Translations under genes and position numbers: made by a program | Shown here: one piece after another, positions 24,590 to 34,585 of the stretch | How positions within the stretch are numbered: position 1 is the stretch's first letter | How the letters are laid out: every line of letters begins with the position of its first letter | Notes under the pieces: generated by a model | The model's input: the letters and a program-made list of their open reading frames with translations, nothing else | The model's database searches: none | What the model was told of the DNA's origin: nothing | Assembly: GCA_036013055.1 (NCBI GenBank) | Contig: DASCQM010000013.1 | Location: 1 to 64,000, forward strand | Length of the DNA: 64,000 nucleotides | Direction: 5' to 3' | Source: SHYR01 sp036013055 | Lineage (GTDB): Bacteria > Chloroflexota > Dehalococcoidia > UBA2979

Positions 24590-27500
24590 ATGAGCTTCAC
24601 GAGTCTTCTCGTCGCTAACCGCGGCGAGATCGCCATCCGCATCATCCGCGCGGCGTCCGACCTCGGCATCCACACCGTCGCGGTGTACTCCGAGGACGAT
24701 GCGAGCGCTCTGCACACGCGGGTCGCCGACGACGCCCGCCCGCTCAACGGCATCGGAGCGCCCGCCTACCTCGACATCGAAGGCGTGATCGCGGCAGCGA
24801 AGGACGCTGGCTGCGATGCGCTCCACCCCGGCTATGGCTTCCTCGCGGAGAACGCCGCATTCGCGCGTCGCTGCGCCGAGGAGGGCATCACCTTCGTTGG
24901 CCCCTCCATCGAAATGCTCGAGCTGTTCGGCAACAAGGCGCTCGCCCGCGCCGCCGCGTCCGACGCGGACGTACCGGTGATCCGCGGCACCGATCGCGCC
25001 GTCACACTCCACGAAGCGCGCGAGTTCTTCGCGTCGCTCGGCTCCGGTGGCGCGATGATGATCAAAGCGATCGCCGGCGGCGGTGGCCGTGGTACGCGTG
25101 CCGTCACGAGCGCCGACGAGATCGAGGCGACCTACGAGCGTTGCCGGTCCGAGGCGCTCAGTGCCTTCGGCAACGGTGACGTCTACGTCGAAGAACTGAT
25201 CGCGCGCGCTCGCCACATTGAGGTGCAGATCCTCGGCGACGAGGGAGGAGCGATCGCGCACCTCGGCGAGCGCGAGTGCAGCATCCAGCGCCGCTACCAG
25301 AAGGTGGTCGAGGTCGCCCCCGCCCCGAACCTACCCGGCGCCCTGCGCGAGCGGATCATCGAGGCGTCGATGCGCTTCGCGAAGAGCGTTGGCTACAACA
25401 ACCTCGGCACGTTCGAGTTTCTCGTCGATGCCAGCGAGGGGGACGCCGATGCGACGTTTGCCTTCATCGAGACGAACGCGCGGCTGCAGGTGGAGCACAC
25501 CGTTACCGAGCAGGTGACCGGCGTCGACATCGTGCAGGCGCAGATCCGACTCGCGTCGGGCGCGTCGCTCGCCGAGCTCGGGCTCGATGACCCGCGCATC
25601 GCCGAGCCTCGCGGCTACGCGATCCAGGCGCGCGTGAACATGGAGACGGTCGCGGAGGACGGCTCCGTGCGCCCCACCGGCGGCACGCTCACCGCGTACG
25701 AGGCGCCCGGCGGCCCCGGCGTGCGCACCGACGGCTTCGGCTACGCGGGCTACGAGACCAGCTCGATGTTCGACTCCCTGCTCGCGAAGGTGATCGGCCA
25801 CTCGCCATCGTCGAACTTCGCGGACGCGATCGCGCGCACCTCGCACGCCCTCAGCGAGTTCCGCATCGAGGGCTTCGCGACCAACATCCCGTTCCTGCTC
25901 AACGTGCTCGCTCACGACGACTTCGCGGTCGGCAACGTACACACGCGCTTCGTCGAGGAGCAGATCACCGCGCTCACGGGTGGCGGCGCGGACGAGCATC
26001 GTCGTCGCTTCGCCGATCCCGACGTCGCCGCAGTAGCGAACGGTTCCGATGAGAGCGGATTCGCCGGTGCCCAGGTCGACAGCGACGATCCGCTGGCGCT
26101 CTTCGCGCACGACGCGTCGGTGAAGTCCACATCGGCCGCCACACCAACGACGGGAGCCACACCCGACCTCGTCGGCCCCAACGGCTCGATCGGCGTTCCG
26201 GCACCGATCCAGGGAACGCTCGTCGCGCTCCACGTCAGCGAGGGCGATGAGGTCCGCGAGGGCCAGCAGATCGCCGTCGTCGAGGCGATGAAGATGGAGC
26301 ACGTGATCACCGCCGACCGCACCGGCATCATCCGTGGCGTCTCGATGTCCGTCGGCGACGTCGTCCGTGCTGGGTTCCCGCTCGTTTTCATCGAAGCGGC
26401 CGATGTCAAAGGCGGCGCGGTCGAGACCGCGGAGGAGGTCGATCCCGACTTCATCCGCGGCGACCTCGCCGAGGTGAACGAGCGCCGCGCGCACATCTTC
26501 GACGAGAACCGTCCGGATGCCGTGGAGCGACGCCGTCGGTTTGGTCAGCGCACGGCGCGCGAGAACATCGCCGATCTGATGGACGAGGGCACGTTCAAGG
26601 AGTTCGGTCCGCTGGTGCTGGCCGCGCAACGCTCACGTCGGACGGTCGAGTGGCTGCGCGAGCGGACGCCGGCCGACGGCCTCGTCGCGGGCGTCGGCTC
26701 GGTGAACGGCGTGCTCGTCGACGACGAGCACGCGCGGGCGATCGCCGTGCACTACGACTACACCGTCTTCGCCGGCACACAGGGCCAGCGCAACCACTAC
26801 AAGCAGGACCGCATGTACGAGCTGGCGCATCGCTACCAGCTTCCCGTGATCCTCTTCGCCGAGGGTGGCGGCGGCCGACCCGGCGACACGGGCCGCGAGG
26901 GTGGCGTCGGCTTCGACAACTACACCTTCACGCAGTTCGCCAAGCTGAGCGGACGCGTGCCGATGGTGGGCGTCACCTCCGGCCGTTGCTTCGCCGGCAA
27001 CACCGCCCTGCTCGCATGCTGCGACGTGATCATCGCGACCGAGAACTCGACGATCGCGATGGGCGGGCCCGCGATGATTGAGGGCGGCGGGCTCGGCATC
27101 TACACGCCGGAAGAGGTCGGCCCGATGTCGTTCCAGGTGCCGAACGGCGTCGTCGACATCCTGGTTGAGGACGAAGAGGAGGCCGTCCGCGTCGCGAAAC
27201 AGTACGTCTCTTACTTCCAGGGACCGATCGAGGACTGGGAGACACCGGACCAGCGCAAAATGCGGCACATCGTGCCCGAGAACCGCGTGCAGATGTACGA
27301 CATGCGTGACGTGATCGAGACGCTTGCCGACAAGGACTCCGTGCTCGAGATCCGACGCGAGTTCGGGATCGGCATCATCACCGCCTTCGTCCGTATCGAG
27401 GGCAAGCCGATGGGGCTGATCGCCAACAACCCGCACCACCTCGCCGGTGCGATCGACAGCGACGGCGCGGACAAGGGCGCGCGCTTCCTTCAGCTCTGCG

Positions 27501-28009
27501 ACGCCTTCGACCTGCCGGTGATCAGCCTGATGGACTGCCCCGGCATGATGGTCGGTCCGGACGTCGAGTCGACGGCCCTCGTGCGCCACTGCGCGCGCAT
27601 GTTCAACACCGGCGCCAACCTCTCCGTGCCGATGTTCGGTGTCGTCGTGCGCAAGGCCTACGGGCTCGGCGTGCAGGCGATGTGCGGGGCCAGCTCGCTC
27701 GTGCCGTTCTTCACCGTCGCCTGGCCGACCGCCGAGTTCGCGGGCATGAACATCGAGGGTTCAGTGAAGCTCGGCTACCGCGACGACCTCGCTGCCATCG
27801 AGGATCCGCAGGAGCGGCTGGAAAAGTACGAATCGATGGTCGCCGCCGGCTACGAGCGGGCGAAGGCCGCAAACGCCGCCGTCTACTTCGGCATCGACGA
27901 CGTGATCGACCCGGCCGATTCGCGCGACTGGATCGTCACCGGGTTGCGCAGTCTGCCGCCGACGCCACGGCGAACCGAAAAGAAGCGCCCGTACATCGAT
28001 ACCTGGTAG
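24590..28009 (+). CDS. single-chain biotin-dependent acyl-CoA carboxylase (BC-BCCP-CT)
   Basis: 1,139 residues containing all parts of a carboxylase. The biotin carboxylase (about 1-450) has L-V-A-N-R-G-E-I-A-I-R-I, the G-G-G-G-R-G ATP loop and E-T-N-A-R-L-Q-V-E-H. A linker with a possible interaction domain follows. The biotin carrier has E-A-M-K-M-E-H with Lys568 as the biotin site. The carboxyltransferase (about 610-1139) has two crotonase-like halves (G-G-G-G-R-P-G-D and M-D-C-P-G-M-M-V-G). This layout matches single-chain long-chain acyl-CoA carboxylases; substrate range cannot be read. A good ribosome site (GAGGA) lies just upstream. With the CoA-transferase it suggests activation and carboxylation of organic acids. 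Confidence 0.93.
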   Translation: MSFTSLLVANRGEIAIRIIRAASDLGIHTVAVYSEDDASALHTRVADDARPLNGIGAPAYLDIEGVIAAAKDAGCDALHPGYGFLAENAAFARRCAEEGITFVGPSIEMLELFGNKALARAAASDADVPVIRGTDRAVTLHEAREFFASLGSGGAMMIKAIAGGGGRGTRAVTSADEIEATYERCRSEALSAFGNGDVYVEELIARARHIEVQILGDEGGAIAHLGERECSIQRRYQKVVEVAPAPNLPGALRERIIEASMRFAKSVGYNNLGTFEFLVDASEGDADATFAFIETNARLQVEHTVTEQVTGVDIVQAQIRLASGASLAELGLDDPRIAEPRGYAIQARVNMETVAEDGSVRPTGGTLTAYEAPGGPGVRTDGFGYAGYETSSMFDSLLAKVIGHSPSSNFADAIARTSHALSEFRIEGFATNIPFLLNVLAHDDFAVGNVHTRFVEEQITALTGGGADEHRRRFADPDVAAVANGSDESGFAGAQVDSDDPLALFAHDASVKSTSAATPTTGATPDLVGPNGSIGVPAPIQGTLVALHVSEGDEVREGQQIAVVEAMKMEHVITADRTGIIRGVSMSVGDVVRAGFPLVFIEAADVKGGAVETAEEVDPDFIRGDLAEVNERRAHIFDENRPDAVERRRRFGQRTARENIADLMDEGTFKEFGPLVLAAQRSRRTVEWLRERTPADGLVAGVGSVNGVLVDDEHARAIAVHYDYTVFAGTQGQRNHYKQDRMYELAHRYQLPVILFAEGGGGRPGDTGREGGVGFDNYTFTQFAKLSGRVPMVGVTSGRCFAGNTALLACCDVIIATENSTIAMGGPAMIEGGGLGIYTPEEVGPMSFQVPNGVVDILVEDEEEAVRVAKQYVSYFQGPIEDWETPDQRKMRHIVPENRVQMYDMRDVIETLADKDSVLEIRREFGIGIITAFVRIEGKPMGLIANNPHHLAGAIDSDGADKGARFLQLCDAFDLPVISLMDCPGMMVGPDVESTALVRHCARMFNTGANLSVPMFGVVVRKAYGLGVQAMCGASSLVPFFTVAWPTAEFAGMNIEGSVKLGYRDDLAAIEDPQERLEKYESMVAAGYERAKAANAAVYFGIDDVIDPADSRDWIVTGLRSLPPTPRRTEKKRPYIDTW

Positions 28010-28048
28010 CCGCAGCGGCTGCGCAGTGCGACGGCTCGCCGACGCGCG

Positions 28049-29413
28049 TCAGTCGAGGTCGCGGAGGTGGTGTGTGAAGAACCCGGCGGTGGCCACGATC
28101 GTGAGGCCGACCGCGGTCATCCCGATCGCCCAGTCGACGCCGATCACCGACGACAGCAGCCCCACACCGAAGACGCCGAACGAGACGATGCTGAATTCCA
28201 TCATGTAGACGCTCATCACGCGTCCCCGATATGCGTCGTCCACGTACGCCTGCAGCAGCACGTTGCTCAGCGACATGCGCCCCGTTTGCCCCAGCCCGAT
28301 CGGGATCATGATCACCGCGGTCAATAGCAGCGAACGCGACAGCACGAAGGCGATGAGCGCGACCCCCAACAGGACAGAACTGCCAAGCAGGATCTTGCCC
28401 CGGTTCTTGTTCGGCATCGACGCGATCAGCAGTGAGCCCGCGACTGAACCGAGCCCGGTCAGCGTCATCAGCAGGCCGAGCTTGTCGGGACCCTCGTTCA
28501 GGACGTCAGCGACGAAGCCCGGCAGCAGCATCATGTAGGGCATCGAGAAGAGCACGATCACGAAGTTCGCGATCAACACCACGCGAACGTTCTTTTCCCT
28601 GGCGATGTAGCTCATCGCCTCACGGAACTCTGTCATGCTGCGACGAGCCGTGGCTCCCACGCTCACGCTGGCACCCGCGTCGCGATCCGCGGCGACCGAC
28701 GGCTTCATCGGAACACGGCTGAGCGTGACGGCGGCGAAGAAGAAGCCGCTCGCCATCAGCGAGTAGGCCCAGGCGGCGCCAAACGCTGCGATCAGCAGAC
28801 CACCGAGGCCGGGAGCGGCGAGCCGCATCAGGTTCATTCCGGCGGTATTCAGTGCGACCGCGTTCATCAGCCGTTCCTCACCGACCACGTCGGGGATCAT
28901 CGCCTGCCGTGCGGGCATCATCGTCGCCCAGACCATGCCCTGCAGGCCGGCGCTGATCAGCAGGTGCGTGAACGTCAGCAGATCGAGGAAGAGCAGCGCC
29001 GCCACGCCAGCGGCGATCAGCCCGTTCATCAGCTGTCCGACCTGCAGCACCATCTTGCGAGGTAGCCGGTCCGCCAGCACGCCGCCGACCGGCGAGAACG
29101 CGAACATCGGGATCGCGCTGGCGAGGGAGATCGCCCCGAGCGCCGCGAATGAGCCGGTCAGATCAAAGACGAGATAACCACTCGCCAGCATCTGCATGTT
29201 CGACGCGCCGAACTGACCGAGCATCGCCAGCAGGAACCAGCGGAACGGGACGATCGAGAGCGAATCAAACGTGCGCAGGCTGCCGACGCCTGAGCGCCCG
29301 CCACGATCGTTGATCAGTGGCGCGTCCGCTTCGCTCGCAGGCGGCGTGAACCCACGTTCAGCAACGTCGACGGTCGAGTCGCGGGTCGAGGATTGCGAGC
29401 GGGTAGCCATCAT
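28049..29413 (-). CDS. MFS exporter (EntS/MFS_3-like)
   Basis: 454 residues. A polar tail of about 50 residues precedes about 12 membrane segments. G-G-V-L-A-D-R-L-P-R-K-M is the classic MFS motif A; P-A-R-Q-A-M-I-P-D-V-V and N-A-V-A-L-N-T-A-G are hallmarks of the MFS_3 (DUF894) exporter group. Two start codons lie side by side (29413, 29410). It is related by pattern to the MFS gene at 33104, the two bracketing an ABC exporter operon. It probably exports a small hydrophobic or siderophore-like compound; this is inference from family only. Confidence 0.88.
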   Translation of the reverse strand: MMATRSQSSTRDSTVDVAERGFTPPASEADAPLINDRGGRSGVGSLRTFDSLSIVPFRWFLLAMLGQFGASNMQMLASGYLVFDLTGSFAALGAISLASAIPMFAFSPVGGVLADRLPRKMVLQVGQLMNGLIAAGVAALLFLDLLTFTHLLISAGLQGMVWATMMPARQAMIPDVVGEERLMNAVALNTAGMNLMRLAAPGLGGLLIAAFGAAWAYSLMASGFFFAAVTLSRVPMKPSVAADRDAGASVSVGATARRSMTEFREAMSYIAREKNVRVVLIANFVIVLFSMPYMMLLPGFVADVLNEGPDKLGLLMTLTGLGSVAGSLLIASMPNKNRGKILLGSSVLLGVALIAFVLSRSLLLTAVIMIPIGLGQTGRMSLSNVLLQAYVDDAYRGRVMSVYMMEFSIVSFGVFGVGLLSSVIGVDWAIGMTAVGLTIVATAGFFTHHLRDLD

Positions 29414-29525
29414 CCCGATGGTAGTCGCTTCCGAGACATCGTGCGTCGGGTGAATCCAGCGTCCGGCGCCGCCCGCCCCGCCGAGCGGGTCGCGAAGTTC
29501 GCCAAGCCCGGTGATACTGCCAGCA

Positions 29526-30467
29526 ATGCCACCGATCTTCCGCGCCGAAACACTGTCGAAGCACTACGGCTCCGTGCGGGCCCTCGACGGCGTCACCTTC
29601 GATGTCGAAGAGGGCGTCACGGGCCTGCTCGGCGCGAATGGCGCCGGCAAGAGCACCACGCTCAAGCTCTTCGTCGGTCTGCTCAAACCCGACGGCGGGA
29701 ACGCGACGTTCCTCGGCGGCAACGAGGGCGAGGGGCGAGTCGTCTCCCGCCAGCGCATCGGCTACATGCCGGAGCACGACTGCCTGCCGGACGCGGTCCC
29801 GGCTGCGGAGTTCCTCACGCACATGGCGCAGGTCAGCGGACTGCCGCGCGTCGCCGCCCGCGTTCGCGCTACCGACGTACTGCGGCACGTCGGACTGTTC
29901 GAGGAGCGCTACCGCCCGATCGGCACATACAGCACCGGCATGAAGCAGCGCGTGAAGCTGGCGCAGGCGCTGGTCCACGACCCGGTCGTCGTGCTGCTCG
30001 ATGAGCCCACCGCCGGTCTCGATCCGAGCGGCAGGCAGGAGATGCTCGACCTGATCCGCAGCACCGGCCGCGACTTCGGCATCAGCATGGTGCTTTCGTC
30101 GCACCTGATGGGCGACGTCGAACGTACCTGCGAGCGCGTGATCGTGCTCGATGCGGGCACCCTGATGCGCACCGGCCCGATCGCCGCCTTCACCGAAGAG
30201 ACCGAGGTGCTCACGATCGAGGTCTCCGAGGGCGCCGAGGCGCTCTCCTCGCTGCTCGCCGCGCGTGGCCTGGCCCCCTCCCTCAACGACAGCGCGCTCA
30301 CGCTCGATGGCGTCACCGGCGAGGACTACGACACCGTGCGGGACGCGATCATCGAGTCCGGCGCCCTGCTCTACCGGCTCGCTCCCGAGCGCCACTCGCT
30401 GACCGAAATCTTCGAGCGCTCCGCGCCCGACTCGGATGCCGCGACGTCGGCTGAGGTGGCGGAGTGA
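29526..30467 (+). CDS. ABC transporter ATP-binding protein (ABC-2 exporter, set 1)
   Basis: About 313 residues. Walker A is G-A-N-G-A-G-K-S-T, signature Y-S-T-G-M-K-Q-R-V, Walker B V-V-V-L-L-D-E-P-T-A-G-L-D-P, and H-loop S-S-H-L-M. The C-terminal extension has the regulatory fold common in ABC-2 drug or polymer exporters. ATG 29526 is chosen; GTG 29511 is possible. Its stop overlaps the permease start by 4 bases, so the two are coupled. It powers export by the adjoining membrane protein. Confidence 0.93.
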   Translation: MPPIFRAETLSKHYGSVRALDGVTFDVEEGVTGLLGANGAGKSTTLKLFVGLLKPDGGNATFLGGNEGEGRVVSRQRIGYMPEHDCLPDAVPAAEFLTHMAQVSGLPRVAARVRATDVLRHVGLFEERYRPIGTYSTGMKQRVKLAQALVHDPVVVLLDEPTAGLDPSGRQEMLDLIRSTGRDFGISMVLSSHLMGDVERTCERVIVLDAGTLMRTGPIAAFTEETEVLTIEVSEGAEALSSLLAARGLAPSLNDSALTLDGVTGEDYDTVRDAIIESGALLYRLAPERHSLTEIFERSAPDSDAATSAEVAE

Positions 30468-31354
30468 CCTCGACCGCCAACGCACCAGCGGGTGAGGTCT
30501 TCGACCTCGGGTACCAGGGGTACGACGGCGAGCGTCGCGGTCGCTGGAGCGCGCGGCAGGCGATGTGGCGTGATGGCGTCCGCGTGACGCTCGGCCTCGG
30601 TCGCAGCATGGCGAAGAAGGTCGCGCCGTTCGTGTTCATCGGCCTCGCCTGGCTGCCGGCGGTGATCGTGATCGTGATCTCCGGCTTCGTTTCGACCTTC
30701 GGGGGCGAGGCAGCCGAGGAGATCGAAGGGGGAACGTTCTCGGAGCACTTCGAGTTCGCGTTCCTCTTCATCCTGCTCTTCGCCGCCGTCGTCGGACCCG
30801 AACTGCTCTGCCCGGATCGCAGCCAGGGCGTGATCACGCTCTACCTCGTACGCCCGATCACCACCACGGACTACGTGGCAGCGCGCTGGCTCGCCTTCCT
30901 CACCGTGGCCGCGTTCGCGCTCTGGACGCCGCAGTCATTGATCTTCGTCTGGAGCGCCCTCTCGGCGCGAGACCCGTGGGACTGGGCGCGCGACAACTGG
31001 GATGCCATCCCGCGATTCATGGCCGCCGGTCTTGTCATCGGCACGTTCCTCACCACGCTCACGATGACCGTCTCCAGCTTCACCACGCGCCGCCCGTACG
31101 CGGCGATCGGCACGCTGGCGATCATCGGCATCGGCGGTGCGCTCGGCGGGATCGGCGAAGAGGCATTCAGCGGCGCGACCGGCGACTGGATGTCGCTGCT
31201 GAACTTCACCCACGCACTGATGTCCGTCAGCAATTGGATCTTCGACGTGCCCGTTGATGCGGCCCTCGGTGCCGGCACGTACCTCGCCTGGGTCGCCGGG
31301 CTCACCGTCGCGATGAACGCCGTGCTCTGGTGGCGTTACCGGGGTATCGGCTGA
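30464..31354 (+). CDS. ABC-2 type permease (set 1)
   Basis: 296 residues, GTG start inside the preceding stop region. About six membrane segments; the N-terminus (F-D-L-G-Y-Q-G-Y-D-G-E-R-R-G-R) is a motif I recall from ABC-2 permeases. L-L-C-P-D-R-S-Q-G-V-I-T-L-Y-L-V-R-P lies before the second membrane helix, the usual turn in ABC-2 permeases where the ATPase docks. The substrate is unknown. The next ATPase gene overlaps its stop codon. Confidence 0.87.
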   Translation: MTSTANAPAGEVFDLGYQGYDGERRGRWSARQAMWRDGVRVTLGLGRSMAKKVAPFVFIGLAWLPAVIVIVISGFVSTFGGEAAEEIEGGTFSEHFEFAFLFILLFAAVVGPELLCPDRSQGVITLYLVRPITTTDYVAARWLAFLTVAAFALWTPQSLIFVWSALSARDPWDWARDNWDAIPRFMAAGLVIGTFLTTLTMTVSSFTTRRPYAAIGTLAIIGIGGALGGIGEEAFSGATGDWMSLLNFTHALMSVSNWIFDVPVDAALGAGTYLAWVAGLTVAMNAVLWWRYRGIG

Positions 31355-32316
31355 TGACGAACGGGCCGCTTTCGCCGTCGTCAGTGCCGACGATCAGCGT
31401 CGACCGCGTCTCCCGCTGGTTCGGCAGCGTCGTTGCCGTGAACGACGTCTCGTTCGATATCTTTCCCGGCATCACGGCGCTGCTCGGCCCCAATGGCGCA
31501 GGCAAGACCACGCTGCTGCGCATGATCTCAGGCCTCGGCGAACCCTCTGATGGCAACGTCACGGTGCTCGATGAGCCGGTCAGGCAGAACCACGAACTCT
31601 TCCGGCGCATCGGCGTGATGACCGAGCAGGAAGCCGTCTACGATTTCCTCAGCGGTCGCGCATTTGTCGAGTTGAACGCCCGGCTGCAGGGCCTGCCCGA
31701 CGTCTCGGCCGCCGTCGATCAGGCGATTGAGCTCGTCGATCTCGCGGACGAGCAGCACCGCCGGCTCGGTGGCTACTCGCGCGGCATGCGACAGCGGCTG
31801 CGGCTGGCAGCAACGCTGGTGCATTCGCCCGACGTGCTGCTGCTCGACGAGCCGCTCTCCGGCACCGACCCGCGCCAGCGCCTGCACTTCATGGAAGTCA
31901 TGAAACGCATCGCCGCCGAGGGTCGCACCGTGGTGATCTCCTCGCACATCCTCGAAGAGGTCGAGTCGCTGGCGGACCGTATCATCCTGCTCACCGCTGG
32001 CAAGGTCGCGGCAACCGGGGAATACCGCGCGATCCGCGAGAAGCTCAACGAGCGCCCCTACCTGGTCCTCGTCGAGTGCGACACGCCGCGACTGCTCGGC
32101 GCCGGGCTGCTGGAGATCGACGCGATCGAGTCCGTCGAGGTCGACGAGGACGGCCGCCTGCGCGTGCGCAGTCGCGATGTCGCGGCGCTTCAGCGCGCAC
32201 TGCCCAGCATCGCGCGCGACCGCAACGTTCGCCTCCTGCGCGTCGAACCGCTCGACGACTCCCTCGAAAGCGTCTTTGAGTACCTCGCGCAGCAGCAGTG
32301 GACGGCTCGCGGATGA
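31354..32316 (+). CDS. ABC transporter ATP-binding protein (ABC-2 exporter, set 2)
   Basis: 320 residues from ATG 31354, which shares one base with the previous stop (TGATG). Walker A G-P-N-G-A-G-K-T-T, signature Y-S-R-G-M-R-Q-R-L, Walker B V-L-L-L-D-E-P-L-S-G-T-D-P and H-loop S-S-H-I-L. It is paralogous in design to the ATPase at 29526 but clearly diverged, so the two sets are not a recent duplicate. It pairs with the following permease. Confidence 0.93.
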   Translation: MTNGPLSPSSVPTISVDRVSRWFGSVVAVNDVSFDIFPGITALLGPNGAGKTTLLRMISGLGEPSDGNVTVLDEPVRQNHELFRRIGVMTEQEAVYDFLSGRAFVELNARLQGLPDVSAAVDQAIELVDLADEQHRRLGGYSRGMRQRLRLAATLVHSPDVLLLDEPLSGTDPRQRLHFMEVMKRIAAEGRTVVISSHILEEVESLADRIILLTAGKVAATGEYRAIREKLNERPYLVLVECDTPRLLGAGLLEIDAIESVEVDEDGRLRVRSRDVAALQRALPSIARDRNVRLLRVEPLDDSLESVFEYLAQQQWTARG

Positions 32317-33029
32317 CAACAATGCTCGTGCTCTCGCTGCGCCAGCTCGCCGGCGGCCGCCGGGCGTGGATCATGCTCCTGCTCGCCGCGATCCCGCTGC
32401 TCTTCGCGCTTATCTACCGCCTCGCGGGCGGCGAGGAGACACCCACCGAGTTCGGGGACGGGCTGACCAGCCACCTGATCGTCTCCACCATCCTGCCGCT
32501 CATGATGCTGGTGCTCGCAACGGCGGCGTTCGGCAACGAACTCGATGACCGCACTCTGCCCTACCTCATCCTGAAGCCACTGCCGCGCTGGAAGATCGTG
32601 CTGCCGAAATTGCTTGCGCCGCTGCTCGTCGGCGGCGTTCCGGTCGTCGTCAGCGGGTACCTCGCGACGTTGATCGTGACCGAGGGCGACGTCGGCTACG
32701 CACTGACGACGGCGGCGGCGCTGCTCGTCGGCGCGACCGCCTACGCCGCGCTCTTCACGTGGGCGGGGCTGGCGATCCGTTACGCGCTGCCGTTTGGCGT
32801 CGCATACATCTTCGTCTGGGAAGCGGCGCTCTCGACGTTCCTCGGCGGCACGCGATTCCTCTCGGTGCGGCAGTACACGCTGGCAGTCGTGCACGGTCTG
32901 GACGACAGTCGCCTCGCCAGGGAGACGATCGGTCTCGACCTCCCCGGCGCGCTGATCGGCGCGGTACTCGTAGTGATCGCTTCGCTTGTGCTCACCACGC
33001 GCAGGCTCTCGCGCATGGACATCCCTTAG
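32313..33029 (+). CDS. ABC-2 type permease (set 2)
   Basis: 238 residues from ATG 32313, overlapping the ATPase stop by 4 bases. About six hydrophobic segments; F-G-N-E-L-D-D-R-T-L-P-Y-L-I-L-K-P-L is the family turn equivalent to the one in set 1. It is the last gene of the four-gene exporter operon. Substrate unknown. Confidence 0.87.
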   Translation: MTTMLVLSLRQLAGGRRAWIMLLLAAIPLLFALIYRLAGGEETPTEFGDGLTSHLIVSTILPLMMLVLATAAFGNELDDRTLPYLILKPLPRWKIVLPKLLAPLLVGGVPVVVSGYLATLIVTEGDVGYALTTAAALLVGATAYAALFTWAGLAIRYALPFGVAYIFVWEAALSTFLGGTRFLSVRQYTLAVVHGLDDSRLARETIGLDLPGALIGAVLVVIASLVLTTRRLSRMDIP

Positions 33030-33103
33030 CGCGTCACGCGACTGCGCGGTGCATAATCCCGGTAGCGGCGGACATCGACGTTCGACCGCCATGAGGGATC
33101 CCG

Positions 33104-34585
33104 GTGCCCCGACGACGCCCACCGCCACGCGACTACATGGACCCCGACGCAGGTCAGCGCGGTCCTGACTACCTGTCGGCACCCTCGGTCGCCACCGCCG
33201 CGCGCGCAGTGAACGGCGGCTCGCCACCTCCCGCGATCGACGTGCCGCCCGACGAACCCGCGGTGCCGCCCCAGCCCGACACAGCGATCGACGGCAGCGG
33301 CGAACCGCCCTCGTCGAACGGCGTGGCCACGGCGACACCGCCCGACGCGCCGCCACCAACGAGGCCGAAAGCATCGCTGCGCGACGCCTTCGCCGCGTTC
33401 CGGCTGCCCGACTTCCGCTACCTCACGCTCTCGACGATCGCCGTCGGCTTCGGGCAGTGGGCGCAGCAGATCGGCATCTTCTGGCTGATCCTCGAACTCA
33501 CCGGCTCCGCCGTGCAGCTCGGCGCACTCGCCGCCACGCGCGGTCTGATCGGGACCGCCGTCGCACCAGTCGGCGGTCTGCTCGCCGAGAAGTACCCGCG
33601 ACGCGCCGTGATGGTCTGGTCGACGTTCGCCGGTGCCGCCCAGGCGGCGGTGCTGGCCGCGCTGGTGATCACCGAGACGGTCGAGGTCTGGCACGTCTAC
33701 GCCTTCGCCCTGATCGCCGGGACGACGATGAGCATCAACCAGCCGACGCGACAGGCGCTGGTCTACGACGTGACGTCGGACGAGCTGCTGCCGAACGCGG
33801 TCGCGATGAACTCCGCGGCGCAGAACGTCTCCCGCGTAGCCGGCCCGCCACTGGCCGGCGCGCTGATCGGCTTCTTCGGCGTGGCTTCGGCATTCGTCTT
33901 CATCGTCGTTGCGCGCGGCATCGCGGTGGTGCTGACGCTGCTGATCAGCCACCGCACGCGTCAGGTGCGGCTGCGCGGGAGCGCTGGCTCGGCACTGCGG
34001 CAGATGGGTGAAGGCTTCCGCTACTCGTGGAACGACAAGCCGATCTTTGGGTTGATTGTGGTCAGCGCGATCCCCTCGCTGCTGGTGTATCCGTACATCC
34101 CGTTCATGGCGACGTTCTCGAACGACGTCTTCGGGCGCGGCGCGGAGGGATTCGGTCTGCTCACCTCGATGCTCGGCTGGGGCTCGATCGTGGGCCTGAT
34201 GCTGCTGGCGATCTTCAGCAACGTCCCCCGCAAGGGGCTGATCATGATGTCGTTCTTCACGATCTACGCACTGCTGCTCGTGGCCTTCTCGTGGTCGCCG
34301 ATCTTCTACCTCTCGCTTGCGATCCTCGCCTTAGCGGGTGTCTTCCACGCGATCGCCATGGCGCTCAACAACACGCTGCTCCAACTCGCCGTGCGCAACG
34401 AGATGCGCGGGCGCGTGATGTCGGTCTTCCAGATGAGCCACGGGCTGCAGCCGCTCGGATCGCTGCCGATGGGTCTGCTTGTCGCGTCCCAGGGGCCTCA
34501 GATCGGCGTCGGCGCGTTCATGATCGCGGCGAGCGTGATCTTCGTGTTCCTGACTGTGTTCTGGGCCAGCCTGCGCCGGCTCTAG
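33104..34585 (+). CDS. MFS exporter with proline-rich cytoplasmic N-terminus
   Basis: 493 residues, GTG start. About 90 residues of Pro/Ala-rich low-complexity sequence precede 12 membrane segments. G-G-L-L-A-E-K-Y-P-R-R-A is MFS motif A, and N-Q-P-T-R-Q-A-L-V-Y-D-V-T with N-A-V-A-M-N-S-A-A-Q-N-V-S-R place it in the same MFS_3 group as the gene ending at 28049. The long disordered tail is unusual for the family. It is 74 bases after the ABC operon and may be transcribed with it. Confidence 0.87.
   Translation: MPRRRPPPRDYMDPDAGQRGPDYLSAPSVATAARAVNGGSPPPAIDVPPDEPAVPPQPDTAIDGSGEPPSSNGVATATPPDAPPPTRPKASLRDAFAAFRLPDFRYLTLSTIAVGFGQWAQQIGIFWLILELTGSAVQLGALAATRGLIGTAVAPVGGLLAEKYPRRAVMVWSTFAGAAQAAVLAALVITETVEVWHVYAFALIAGTTMSINQPTRQALVYDVTSDELLPNAVAMNSAAQNVSRVAGPPLAGALIGFFGVASAFVFIVVARGIAVVLTLLISHRTRQVRLRGSAGSALRQMGEGFRYSWNDKPIFGLIVVSAIPSLLVYPYIPFMATFSNDVFGRGAEGFGLLTSMLGWGSIVGLMLLAIFSNVPRKGLIMMSFFTIYALLLVAFSWSPIFYLSLAILALAGVFHAIAMALNNTLLQLAVRNEMRGRVMSVFQMSHGLQPLGSLPMGLLVASQGPQIGVGAFMIAASVIFVFLTVFWASLRRL

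Noticed and set aside
21679..24753. A 1,024-codon open frame on the minus strand
   Set aside because: It lies wholly opposite the MFS and CoA-transferase genes, has an Arg/Ala/His-rich composition and no motif; it is a by-product of GC-rich third positions.
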